Positions 53,108 through 61,143 of a stretch of DNA of 64,000 nucleotides are shown here, piece by piece. The position numbers were made by a program, and so were the translations under genes. Location of the stretch: positions 58,891-122,890 of the forward strand of contig NZ_JAIMIA010000004.1 in assembly GCF_019966495.1 (NCBI RefSeq), written 5' to 3'. The stretch's first letter is position 1, and each line of letters opens with the position of its first letter. This DNA is from Tateyamaria pelophila (GTDB lineage Bacteria > Pseudomonadota > Alphaproteobacteria > Rhodobacterales > Rhodobacteraceae). The notes under the pieces are model-generated. The model made no database searches and had not been told where the DNA came from. It saw only the letters and a program-made list of their open reading frames with translations.

Positions 53108-53171
53108 GAGTATGTGTCCTTGTGTCATGAAAAGTCAGAATCGGGAGATCGGCCTCGGTAGGGAAGATTTA

Positions 53172-53261
53172 TCGGGGTCAGCCCCCAGACGGAGTTTTTA
53201 CTCGGGGTCAGCCCCAAAACCGAGCCTTTACTGGGGGCCAGCCCCCAGACCCCCGGGATAC
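53172..53261. repeat. Three 30-bp tandem repeats inside intergenic repeat copy 3
   Basis: Units start at 53172, 53202 and 53232. Each has the pattern T-GGGG-CAGCCCC-A-AC, then a CGGAG/CGAG/CCCGG variable part and a T-rich end. The last runs into the CCCCCGGGATACTTTTAG tail (53249-53266) of the family seen at 38112 and 48277. Confidence 0.8.
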
Positions 53262-53293
53262 TTTTAGCCAAGAGAGGAATGATCGCCAATGCT

Positions 53294-54211
53294 TTACCAG
53301 TCCAGCTTGATGTTTTTGGCCTGTGCGGCACGCAGCGCGTATTTACGGGTTTGGGCAAATGCATCTTGCAGTTCTTCTTGATCCGAAGGGTCCGTAATTT
53401 GCGCCCAGTGACTTGCGACCGCTTCGGGCGTGATATCGCCCTCGATCAAGTGGCCTTGCGTCTCGTAGATGCGAGTCTGGGCGAATGTTCCGGCGCCGGC
53501 ACTCAGGATCGTGCGGCTGGGGCCATCTTCGCTGACCAAGTACAGCACGCCCGGTGTGATGGTTTCGGGTTTGAGAAGGTCGAGAGCCGCTTCGGGCAGC
53601 AAATCCTTTGTCATCCGTGTTGCCGCTGTGGGCGCAAGTGTATTGACCCGGATGTTATCGCGCGCGCCTTCGAGGTGCAGGACGTTCATCAGCCCCGCCA
53701 TCGCCGCTTTTGCGGCCCCGTAATTCGACTGGCCAAAATTGCCATAAAGTCCCGAGCCAGAGGATGTCAGCACGATCCGTCCGTATTTTTGCGCCCGCAT
53801 GATCGGCCAGACCGCGTGGCAACAGGTGGCGCTGCCCATCAGGTGCACGTCGACCACCTTGCGGAAATCTGCGAGCGGCATCTTGGCGAATGTCTTGTCC
53901 AGCAAGATGCCCGCATTGTTGATCAGGATGTCGATCCGACCCCAGCGCGCCATGGTTTGCGCCACCATATCCGCAACCTGATCCGCGTCCGAGACATCCG
54001 CACCGTGGGCCATCGCCTCACCGCCTGCGGCCTCAATCTCCGATACGACGCGGCGCGCCGCGTCCGAACCTTGCCCGCGGCCATCCGGACCGACCCCCAG
54101 ATCATTCACAACGACCTTGGCTCCGCGCGCGGCCAGACCCAGTGCATGGCATCGGCCCAACCCGACCCCGGCGCCGGTCACGATAGCGACGCGATCCTCA
54201 AAGCGGATCAT
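53294..54211 (-). CDS. SDR resembling the dehydrogenase domain of multifunctional enzyme type 2
   Basis: A 305-residue SDR. The cofactor motif TGAGVGLGRCHALGLAARGA is near 12-31, VVVNDLG (near 33-39) with a Gly/Asp-rich insertion is the signature of 17-beta-HSD type 4/MFE-2 relatives, NNAGILLD near 97 and the catalytic YGAAKAAM near 160-167. Such enzymes oxidise 3-hydroxyacyl-CoA (often branched or steroid side chains). The tail of about 50 residues after 250 is unusual for a free SDR. The start overlaps the neighbouring SDR stop by 4 nt. Confidence 0.83.
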   Translation of the reverse strand: MIRFEDRVAIVTGAGVGLGRCHALGLAARGAKVVVNDLGVGPDGRGQGSDAARRVVSEIEAAGGEAMAHGADVSDADQVADMVAQTMARWGRIDILINNAGILLDKTFAKMPLADFRKVVDVHLMGSATCCHAVWPIMRAQKYGRIVLTSSGSGLYGNFGQSNYGAAKAAMAGLMNVLHLEGARDNIRVNTLAPTAATRMTKDLLPEAALDLLKPETITPGVLYLVSEDGPSRTILSAGAGTFAQTRIYETQGHLIEGDITPEAVASHWAQITDPSDQEELQDAFAQTRKYALRAAQAKNIKLDW

Positions 54212-55038
54212 GATTTTCCCTCGAGGGCCGAGCGAAACAGGTTCGGCCCGCTCATCACCTGAATGCCGCCGGAGACCGGCAGGACCGCTCCGGTCAGGTA
54301 ACTGCCGCCGAGACCACAGAGAAACTGCATGCAGCCGGCGATGTCCTCATCCCGGCCCACGCGACCCAGCGGCACATCCGCCCCGACCTTTTCGCGCATG
54401 CCCTCATCGGCGGTGGCAAAGGCGGTCATCCGGCTGACAAATGGTCCAGGGGCAAGGGCGTTGACCGTGACGTGATGCGGCGCCAGCTCCTTGGCCATGA
54501 TCTTGGTCAGGTGCAGCACGGCCGCCTTCGACGCGGCATAGCTATAGGCCCCGTCCCCCAGGGCCGCCTCGCCCATCACCGAGCCGACATTGACGACCCG
54601 CGCCGGATCCTCGGGCGTGGCCGTCGCGATCAGTGTTGGCAACAGCGCCTGTGTCAGGTGGAACAGGCCCGCAACGTTGACGTTCATCACTTTTTCCCAC
54701 GCGTGATGCGGGAACTGGCCCATCGGCGCGCCCCAGGTGATGCCGGCATTGTTCATCAGAATGTGCAGTTTGCCCGTCCGTTCGGTTGTAGCTTTGGCAA
54801 GCGCATCAATCCCGGCCTCGGTGCTGACATCGCCCGCGAACCCCTCGACCGATCCCGGCGCGTCCATGGCGTTCAGCTCTTGCGCGACAGCGATACAGGC
54901 ATCTTCCTTGCGCGAGGCAATCAGTACATGCGCACCGGCCATCATCAACCCGGTGGCGGCCATGCGCCCGATGCCAGTCGCACCTCCGGTCACCAGAGCC
55001 GTCTTGCCGTGCAGTGAAAACAGAGTGTCAGGTGTCAT
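54208..55038 (-). CDS. Short-chain dehydrogenase/reductase (SDR)
   Basis: A 276-residue classical SDR: TGGATGIGRMAATGL near 17-31, NNAGITWG near 96-103, the catalytic serine in NVGSVMGEAALGDG near 149 and YAASKAAVLHL near 165-175; APGPF near 205 follows. It could act on a 3-hydroxyacyl-CoA or an alcohol intermediate. ATG 55038 has AAGGA 7 nt upstream; the frame extends to 55104 without family similarity. It lies 13 nt after the acyl-CoA dehydrogenase stop, in a transcript that starts at 57309. Confidence 0.83.
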   Translation of the reverse strand: MTPDTLFSLHGKTALVTGGATGIGRMAATGLMMAGAHVLIASRKEDACIAVAQELNAMDAPGSVEGFAGDVSTEAGIDALAKATTERTGKLHILMNNAGITWGAPMGQFPHHAWEKVMNVNVAGLFHLTQALLPTLIATATPEDPARVVNVGSVMGEAALGDGAYSYAASKAAVLHLTKIMAKELAPHHVTVNALAPGPFVSRMTAFATADEGMREKVGADVPLGRVGRDEDIAGCMQFLCGLGGSYLTGAVLPVSGGIQVMSGPNLFRSALEGKS

Positions 55039-55051
55039 GTCTGATCCTTTC

Positions 55052-56161
55052 TCAGAAGCCGCGCAGCCGGGCAACGCGTTCCGCGTGATAACTGTAGTCG
55101 CCAAGCCATTCGGCAGAGACGCGCGCTCGTTTCATATAGAACCCCATATCAAAGGCATCCGTCATTCCGATACCCCCGTGCATTTGCACACCTTCCTGAA
55201 CCGCCAGTTGGGCGGTTTGGGTGGCGCGGGCCTTGGCAAGGCTCACGGCCAGCGTGGCATCGTCGCCACTGTCCAGAACACGGCCTGCGTTCAGTATTGC
55301 GCTCGAGGTGATTTCCGTTTCAGACCAGAGATGTGCGGCCCGATGTTGAAGTGCCTGAAATGCGCCAATGGGAACACCGAATTGTTTGCGCTCTTTGAGA
55401 TAGCCAACGGTCATGGCCAAAGCCCGTGCGGCAAGTCCGGTCATTTCGGCGGCGAGCGCGGCTTGCCCGGCGTGAAGGGCGGGCGCCAGCACAGTCATGG
55501 CGTCGTCCACATGACCCAAGACATCATCGCCTGTTGCGCTGACCGCGTCAAAATCCAGATCGACCGCATCCCGGCTATCGATCATTGCCTGGGTCTTTCG
55601 CGTGATGCCCTTCCGGTCGGTCGGCAGATCGAACAGGGTCAAGCCGCCCGTTGTGCGCGCCAGGACCAGAACCCGGTCGGCAAAACCGCCATCGACCACA
55701 AACGTCTTGGCCCCGGTCAGGCGAAATCCGTTGCCATCAGCCTCCGCCTGAAGCTCGGTCTTTGCCGGATCGTGTTTCGCGGCTTCGTCGAGGGCCAGTG
55801 CATAGATGCGCGTGCCGTCGGCGATCTGGCGGAGGGCGTCATTTGCGCGTGTGTTCGCCACTTGTCGCAAGGCCGTTGCGGCCATCACGGCTGTGCTGAG
55901 AAACGGTGAGGACACAAGGGTCTGACCCATCTCACGTGCCAGAACGCCAGCCGCCGCGTGGCCCATGTCTGCACCGCCTTGCGCCTCCGGCACCAAGACA
56001 CCGGCCCAACCCATCGCGACCATCTCTGCCCATAGCGCCGGATCATGCGTCATGCCCGCATCGCGCAGGCCGCGTAAATGGCTGACGGGGGCCGCGGCGT
56101 CCAGAAAACCGCGGGCTGTGTCGGCCAGCATGATCTCGTCTTCGGTTGGCAAAAGGCTCAT
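55052..56161 (-). CDS. Acyl-CoA dehydrogenase (second of pair)
   Basis: A flavin enzyme of 369 residues. N-terminal helical domain (about 1-110: LLPTEDEIMLADTARGFLD, GWAGVLVPEAQGGADMGH), middle beta-domain and C-terminal helices with ERKQFGVPIGAFQALQHRAA near 262-281 and QEGVQMHGGIGMTDAFDMG near 330-348. The pair of unequal dehydrogenases recalls FadE heteromers for steroid or branched side chains. I start it at ATG 56161, overlapping the upstream gene's stop by 4 nt; the longer frame lies inside that gene. Confidence 0.87.
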   Translation of the reverse strand: MSLLPTEDEIMLADTARGFLDAAAPVSHLRGLRDAGMTHDPALWAEMVAMGWAGVLVPEAQGGADMGHAAAGVLAREMGQTLVSSPFLSTAVMAATALRQVANTRANDALRQIADGTRIYALALDEAAKHDPAKTELQAEADGNGFRLTGAKTFVVDGGFADRVLVLARTTGGLTLFDLPTDRKGITRKTQAMIDSRDAVDLDFDAVSATGDDVLGHVDDAMTVLAPALHAGQAALAAEMTGLAARALAMTVGYLKERKQFGVPIGAFQALQHRAAHLWSETEITSSAILNAGRVLDSGDDATLAVSLAKARATQTAQLAVQEGVQMHGGIGMTDAFDMGFYMKRARVSAEWLGDYSYHAERVARLRGF

Positions 56162-57309
56162 CCCGGCAGTCCCAGAACACGGCGCGAGATGATCGACAGC
56201 ATCACCTCGGATGTGCCGCCTTCGATCGAGTTGGCCTTGGTCCGCAGCCAATCTTCGGCGTCGCCCTCATCCCACCTCAAAGCATCTGCCCCCCTGACCT
56301 TCATCATCAGTTCGTACCGACGTTTGTTCAATTCGGTTCCCGCATATTTCAGCATGGCTGAAGCATCGCCGATTTCAGTCGTTTCGGCCTGATCCTTGTA
56401 CCGTTCCAGGGTCAGCGCCATCGCCAGCGTATCGACTTCGCAGGCCACCGCTTCCGCGCGCAGCGTGGCGTCCGTCAAACCACCCTCTGTCGCGGCCAGC
56501 ATCGCGCCAAGAGGCCGCCCGCCCAGCAATCCCCCGCCGCCGCCCGAGATCATCTCGCGCTCGTGGTTCAACAGGTATTTGGCGACATCCCAGCCCCGGT
56601 TCTCTTCGCCCACCCGTTGCGCTCGCGGGGTGCGCACATCATCGAAAAACGTCTCGCAAAACGGCGATTGGCCAGAGATCAGCCGAATCGGCCGGGTCGA
56701 GACACCGGGCGTCGTCATGTCGATCAGGATAAAGGAGATTCCCTTGTGTTTCGGCGCATCCCGGTCGGTGCGCACCAGCGCAAATATCCAGTCGGCCTTG
56801 TCGGCGTATGACGTCCAGACCTTCTGGCCGTTGACCACGTAGCTGTCACCGTCAATGTCGGCCCGGGTCTGCACGCTGGCCAGATCCGAGCCCGCACCCG
56901 GCTCCGAATACCCCTGACACCAACGTATCTCTCCGCGCGCGATGGGCGGCAGATAGGCCAGCTTTTGTTCGTGCGTGCCGAAATGCAAAAGCGCGGGCCC
57001 CAGCATCCAGATGCCAAAGCTTTGCAGTGGCAGACGCGCACCCATGCTCTGCATTTCTTCGGTCAGGATCTTGTCCTGGGCGCGGGTCAGTCCGGCACCG
57101 CCGTACGCTTGCGGCCAAGTGGGCACCGTCCAGCCTTTGGCCGCCATCCGCTCAAGCCACAGTTTTTGCGCTTCGCATGAAAACACCCAATTGCGGCCAC
57201 CCCAGCAAATGGCATCTTCGCCCTTTGCGCCATCGCGCATCTCGGACGGGCAATTGGCCTCCAGCCATGCCCTTGTTTCCAAGCGGAAATTGTCCAGTTC
57301 ATCGTCCAT
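56158..57309 (-). CDS. Acyl-CoA dehydrogenase (first of pair)
   Basis: A 383-residue flavin dehydrogenase. FRLETRAWLEANCP opens the N-terminal domain, WCQGYSEPGAGSDLASVQTRA (written in part: YSEPGAGSDLAS) near 130-142 contacts FAD, DGDSYVVNGQKVWTS near 148-162 is the middle-domain hallmark, and EGGTSEVMLSIISRRVLGLP closes the chain with the FAD-binding end. The catalytic glutamate cannot be assigned by eye. It is first in the catabolic transcript and divergent from the quinone oxidoreductase gene; the two dehydrogenases probably form a heteromer or act in sequence. Confidence 0.88.
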   Translation of the reverse strand: MDDELDNFRLETRAWLEANCPSEMRDGAKGEDAICWGGRNWVFSCEAQKLWLERMAAKGWTVPTWPQAYGGAGLTRAQDKILTEEMQSMGARLPLQSFGIWMLGPALLHFGTHEQKLAYLPPIARGEIRWCQGYSEPGAGSDLASVQTRADIDGDSYVVNGQKVWTSYADKADWIFALVRTDRDAPKHKGISFILIDMTTPGVSTRPIRLISGQSPFCETFFDDVRTPRAQRVGEENRGWDVAKYLLNHEREMISGGGGGLLGGRPLGAMLAATEGGLTDATLRAEAVACEVDTLAMALTLERYKDQAETTEIGDASAMLKYAGTELNKRRYELMMKVRGADALRWDEGDAEDWLRTKANSIEGGTSEVMLSIISRRVLGLPG

Positions 57310-57451
57310 GCATGCCTCCCGTCACCACATGGTTCCGTCACGTCGTGTGCCCTTCGGCTTTACCTGCAACGGTGTCTCAAGGCAGGATGTGACAAAGGCG
57401 CAGACAATGCATCCCTGCCGTAACGTCACGCCGCCCAAGGAAGGACAAAAT

Positions 57452-58444
57452 ATGAAAGCCATGCTGAGCACAGCCCCCGGTGGTCCCGACGCGCTGGAAT
57501 GGACGGAACTGCCCGATCCAATGCCGAAACGGGGCGAGGTTCGGATCGCCGTAAAAGCGGCGGGTGTGAATTTTCCCGATACGTTGATCATTCAGGATCT
57601 CTACCAGATCAAGCCTCCGCGCCCCTTTGCCCCCGGTGGTGAGGTGGCGGGCGTGATTGACGCGGTCGGCGACGGGGTTGAGGGTTGGGCCGTGGGCGAT
57701 CGGGTGATGGCGATGCCCGGTTTTGGCGGCTTTGTGACAAGCATCTGTGTTCCGGTGACCGCGTGCCAGCAAATTCCAGACGCAATGCCATTCGACGAGG
57801 CGGCGTGCTTTGTGTTCACCTATGGCACGTCGCATCATGCGCTCAAGGACCGGGCCGAGATCAAGGCGGATGAAACCTTGTTGATTTTGGGGGCTGCGGG
57901 CGGTGTTGGCGCGGCGGCCATTGAATTGGGCAAGGCCGCTGGCGCGCGGGTTATTGCTGCGGTCAGCTCAGAAGACAAAGCTGATTTTTGCCGTGATCTG
58001 GGTGCGGACGAAACCATCATCTACCCGCGCGAGATGGACCGCGCCGCGCAAAAGGCGCTGTCAGCGGAAATCAAGAAAATCGCAGGGCCCGGTGGCATCG
58101 ATGTTGCCTATGACGCAGTTGGCGGCGCCTATGCAGAGCCTGTGATCCGGTCCATGGCCTGGGCCGGGCGGTTTCTGGTGGTGGGCTTTCCGGCAGGCAT
58201 TCCGGCAATTCCGCTCAATCTGGTCTTGCTCAAATCCTGCCAGATCGTGGGTGTGTTCTGGGGGGCGTCGATCCATCAAGACCCCAAGGGTCACATGAAA
58301 AACATGGCAGAGCTCTCTGATATGTATGCCAAAGGTCAGATCAAGCCCCGCATTTCCGCCAGCTTTCCGATGCAGGACGCGGCACAGGCACTGAGCCTCA
58401 TCGCGGATCGCAAAGTGCTGGGCAAAGTGGTGCTGACCACGTGA
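57452..58444 (+). CDS. NADPH:quinone oxidoreductase family protein (MDR)
   Basis: A zinc-independent medium-chain reductase of 330 residues. The GroES-like domain has AVKAAGVNFPDTLIIQD near 34-50 and FAPGGEVAGVI near 60-70. The Rossmann part has LLILGAAGGVGAAAIELGKAAGA near 142-164 (AAGGVG core), then DVAYDAVGG near 215-223. It may reduce a quinone, an enal or an enoyl-CoA. The frame is open far to the left, but the real start is ATG 57452, which has AAGGAAGGA 6 nt before it; the extra stretch is antisense to the acyl-CoA dehydrogenase. Confidence 0.86.
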   Translation: MKAMLSTAPGGPDALEWTELPDPMPKRGEVRIAVKAAGVNFPDTLIIQDLYQIKPPRPFAPGGEVAGVIDAVGDGVEGWAVGDRVMAMPGFGGFVTSICVPVTACQQIPDAMPFDEAACFVFTYGTSHHALKDRAEIKADETLLILGAAGGVGAAAIELGKAAGARVIAAVSSEDKADFCRDLGADETIIYPREMDRAAQKALSAEIKKIAGPGGIDVAYDAVGGAYAEPVIRSMAWAGRFLVVGFPAGIPAIPLNLVLLKSCQIVGVFWGASIHQDPKGHMKNMAELSDMYAKGQIKPRISASFPMQDAAQALSLIADRKVLGKVVLTT

Positions 58445-58461
58445 GGCCATGCGCGGCGACG

Positions 58462-59124
58462 CTAGAGATGACCCAGATGGCTCACGTCGTTGAACCCCCG
58501 CACGATCATGCGTTCACCGTGAATGACGAGGCGGCTGATCGACCCGTTGGCCGCGCCCAGAAACGCGAAGGGCTCGGACCCCGTCGCTATCGCCAGGGCC
58601 GCACCGACGACCCCGCCATGGACAAAGACCGCGACCCGTTCATCCGGGTGAGCCGCAGCGATTTGCATCAAGCCGCGCCGCACCCGGTTAAAAAAGACGT
58701 CGCGCGTTTCCGCGCCGGGAATATGCGACCAGTCCTGCGTTTGCGTAACGCGGGCATAGACCGGATCGCGCTGGGCTGCCTTGATCCGGTAAAGACCGCC
58801 ATCCCAGTCGCCCAGATGCACCTCGTGCAGGTCGGGTTGCTCAACCGGAACCATGCCAAGATGGCGCGCCAAAGGTGCCGCCGTTTGATGCGTCCGGACC
58901 AATTTGGTTACGTAAAGCTTGCCAAAATTTTCGTTTTTCAGCCGCTCACCCACGGCGACGGCCTGCCGTTCCCCTTGCGGATGCAACGCCGGATCGCCGT
59001 GCCCGTCCTTCATCGGAAAACTGACGCCGGAGCGTGCAGGCGCGCTTTCTCCGTGTCGGATCAGAAAAATATCAGCTGCCCCTGCAGGTGGCGTATAAAC
59101 GGGTTGGCGGTATTCTTGCGTCAT
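58462..59124 (-). CDS. Histidine phosphatase family protein
   Basis: A phosphoglycerate mutase-fold phosphatase of 220 residues. The phosphohistidine motif FLIRHGESAP is near 20-29, with TKLVRTHQTAAPLARHLG near 73-90 and the second histidine in VAVFVHGGVVGAAL near 163-176, so all four active-site residues (RH, R, H) can be placed. The substrate is unknown: small phosphate esters, or broad specificity. It converges with the quinone oxidoreductase gene and is divergent from the MDR gene at 59151. Confidence 0.87.
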   Translation of the reverse strand: MTQEYRQPVYTPPAGAADIFLIRHGESAPARSGVSFPMKDGHGDPALHPQGERQAVAVGERLKNENFGKLYVTKLVRTHQTAAPLARHLGMVPVEQPDLHEVHLGDWDGGLYRIKAAQRDPVYARVTQTQDWSHIPGAETRDVFFNRVRRGLMQIAAAHPDERVAVFVHGGVVGAALAIATGSEPFAFLGAANGSISRLVIHGERMIVRGFNDVSHLGHL

Positions 59125-59150
59125 ACCCCCTCATATCAAGGAGTTGCCCC

Positions 59151-60164
59151 GTGACCAACCGCCAGATCGTCGTGGCCGAATTGCCGCAAGGTACGCTGAT
59201 GCCGGAGCATTTCCGGCTTGAGGACACAACCACGCCGGACCCTGCCGAGGGCGAAGTGCTGCTGCGCACCATACTGATGAGCATTGATGCGGCCAACCGC
59301 GGCTGGCTGAACGGGCCGACCTACCGCGCAGCGGTTGAGGCGGGCGATGTCATGCCCACATATGCCATCTGCGAAGTGATGGAGAGCCGGTCACCGCGCC
59401 TGACCCCCGGCGACATCGTTGCCGCTGAAACTGTCTGGGCCGACTACGTCGCATTGCCTGCACGCGTGGTTCAAAAACTGCCGCCTGTGCGGCCTCTGAC
59501 CCATCTGCACAGTGTGTATGGAATCGCGGGCAAGACGGCGTTTCATGGTCTCTTGAGTGTCGGCAAACCGCTCGCGGGAGAAACCATTGTTGTCTCTGCG
59601 GCGGCGGGCTCAGTCGGTGGTTACGTTGGCCAGATCGGCAAGGCCCTGGGCTGCCGTGTCGTCGGCATTGCGGGCGGTCCGGAAAAATGCAGTTTCGTCA
59701 CGGACGCATTGGGCTTTGACGCTTGCGTCGATTACCGCGCTGGCGGGGTGTTCAAAGCGCTCCGCGCCGCCTGCCCTGACGGCATCGACGTCTATTTCGA
59801 CAATGTGGGTGGCGAGATTCTTGAGACCACCCTGATGCTGATGAATGAACGCGGACGCATCGTCTGCTGTGGCGCGATCAGCCAATATGAAAATACCACG
59901 CCCGTTGGCCCGCGCAACTTGCCGGGCATGTTGGTGGTCAAACGTTTGCGAATGGAGGGATTCATCGTGATGGATTTTGCCAAGGACGACGCCAAGGCGA
60001 TCCGCGCCTTGCAAACATGGGTAGCGAAGGGCCAGATCAAAGTGATCGAAGATGTGGTCGAGGGGCTGGAAAATGCACCACAGGCCCTGATCGGCCTGCT
60101 GAACGGCGACAACCGGGGCAAACGCATGGTCCGCGTCGGCCCGGACCCGGAGGGCAGCCAATGA
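59151..60164 (+). CDS. NADP-dependent MDR oxidoreductase (leukotriene B4 dehydrogenase/CurA-like)
   Basis: A 337-residue reductase of the LTB4DH/CurA branch of MDR enzymes, which reduces activated C=C bonds with NADPH. LMSIDAANRGWLNG near 43-56 (usually LSLDPYMRG), the cofactor motif VSAAAGSVGGYVGQIGKALGC near 145-165, DVYFDNVGGEILET near 212-225 and CGAISQYENT near 240-249 are present. I use GTG 59151 with AAGGAG 6 nt before it; the open frame to 59034 is antisense to the phosphatase. Its stop overlaps the MaoC gene by 4 nt. Confidence 0.87.
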   Translation: MTNRQIVVAELPQGTLMPEHFRLEDTTTPDPAEGEVLLRTILMSIDAANRGWLNGPTYRAAVEAGDVMPTYAICEVMESRSPRLTPGDIVAAETVWADYVALPARVVQKLPPVRPLTHLHSVYGIAGKTAFHGLLSVGKPLAGETIVVSAAAGSVGGYVGQIGKALGCRVVGIAGGPEKCSFVTDALGFDACVDYRAGGVFKALRAACPDGIDVYFDNVGGEILETTLMLMNERGRIVCCGAISQYENTTPVGPRNLPGMLVVKRLRMEGFIVMDFAKDDAKAIRALQTWVAKGQIKVIEDVVEGLENAPQALIGLLNGDNRGKRMVRVGPDPEGSQ

Positions 60165-60637
60165 CCCCGATCGCTGCCGCCAAGGCCGCCATGGAGCTGC
60201 AGATCGGGCAAGAGGTCGGCGTGTCCAACTGGATCACCGTCGATCAACCCATGATCGACCAGTTTGCCGAAACCACCCATGACGACCAGTGGATTCACAT
60301 TGATCCGGAGCGCGCTGCCCGCGAAACCCCGTTTGGGGGTACAATCGCACATGGGTTTCTGACGCTCAGCCTTGCGAGCCGCTTTGCCTATGACTGTTTC
60401 GATCTGGAACCGGGTCAGGTGATGGGGATCAACTATGGCTTCAACAAGTTGCGCTTTCTGTCACCGGTGCGTGCGGGCAGCCGGCTGCGCGGGCGTTTTA
60501 CCCTATCCGGTGTGACACAACGCAATGAAACGGATTTGCTGCGCGAAACGGTGCTGACCATCGAGATCGAGGGCCAGGAAACACCCGCGCTTGTTGCCGA
60601 TTGGCTTGGTCTTGCCGTCTTTGGCGCAACTTCCTAA
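60161..60637 (+). CDS. MaoC family (R)-specific enoyl-CoA hydratase/dehydratase
   Basis: A 158-residue hotdog-fold protein. The catalytic motif lies in DQFAETTHDDQWIHIDPERAA (abbreviated: FAETTHDDQWIHID) near 30-44, with the Asp/His pair, and GTIAHGFLTLSL near 62-73. It adds water to trans-2-enoyl-CoA or acts on a related thioester. The ATG at 60161 overlaps the TGA of the MDR gene (ATGA); the frame to 60017 lies within that gene. Together with the neighbouring reductase it could process an unsaturated acyl intermediate. Confidence 0.89.
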   Translation: MTPIAAAKAAMELQIGQEVGVSNWITVDQPMIDQFAETTHDDQWIHIDPERAARETPFGGTIAHGFLTLSLASRFAYDCFDLEPGQVMGINYGFNKLRFLSPVRAGSRLRGRFTLSGVTQRNETDLLRETVLTIEIEGQETPALVADWLGLAVFGATS

Positions 60638-60699
60638 CGCGATACTGGACAGATACGGGGCAAAGTCGCTAACACCTCTCTATCATTAGGTGAATTAAT

Positions 60700-61143
60700 A
60701 TGACGTCATTGCTTATTCTTAACGGCCCGAACTTAAACCTGTTGGGCACGCGCGAACCCGAAATCTACGGCGCAGATACGCTCGCCGATGTCGAAGCGAA
60801 CTGCCGCGCCCATGCCACGGCCAAAGGTGTCGATATCGCCTGTGTGCAGTCCAATCACGAAGGGGCGCTGGTCGATGCGATTCAGGCGGCCAAGGGCACC
60901 CATGACGGTATCATTCTAAATGCCGGGGCTTACACGCACACGTCGATTGCGCTCCATGATGCCATTGCGGGCACCCAGGTGCCCACGATTGAATTGCATC
61001 TGAGCAATGTGCACGCCCGCGAAGAATTTCGCCACCATAGCTATATCGCGCGGGTTGCGGTGGGTGTTATTTGCGGCTTTGGCGCGGCGGGGTATATTCT
61101 GGCCATGGACGCAATGATCGGACATTTGGAGACCAGGAGATGA
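60700..61143 (+). CDS. aroQ: Type II 3-dehydroquinate dehydratase
   Basis: Removes water from 3-dehydroquinate in the shikimate pathway; forms a dodecamer. The 147 residues match the family. NGPNLNLLGTREPEIYG near 7-23 carries the catalytic Tyr and flexible-loop Arg, NAGAYTHTSIALHDAI near 74-89 the substrate loop, and ELHLSNVHAREEFRHHS near 98-114 the His and Arg of the site. The stop overlaps the ATG of a LuxR-type regulator gene by 4 nt, which is unusual for this gene. Confidence 0.95.
   Translation: MTSLLILNGPNLNLLGTREPEIYGADTLADVEANCRAHATAKGVDIACVQSNHEGALVDAIQAAKGTHDGIILNAGAYTHTSIALHDAIAGTQVPTIELHLSNVHAREEFRHHSYIARVAVGVICGFGAAGYILAMDAMIGHLETRR

Noticed and set aside
53125..53364. Small minus-strand frame with a repeated GLTPSK-type decapeptide
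   Set aside because: The peptide repeat is only the translation of the three 30-bp intergenic tandem repeats.
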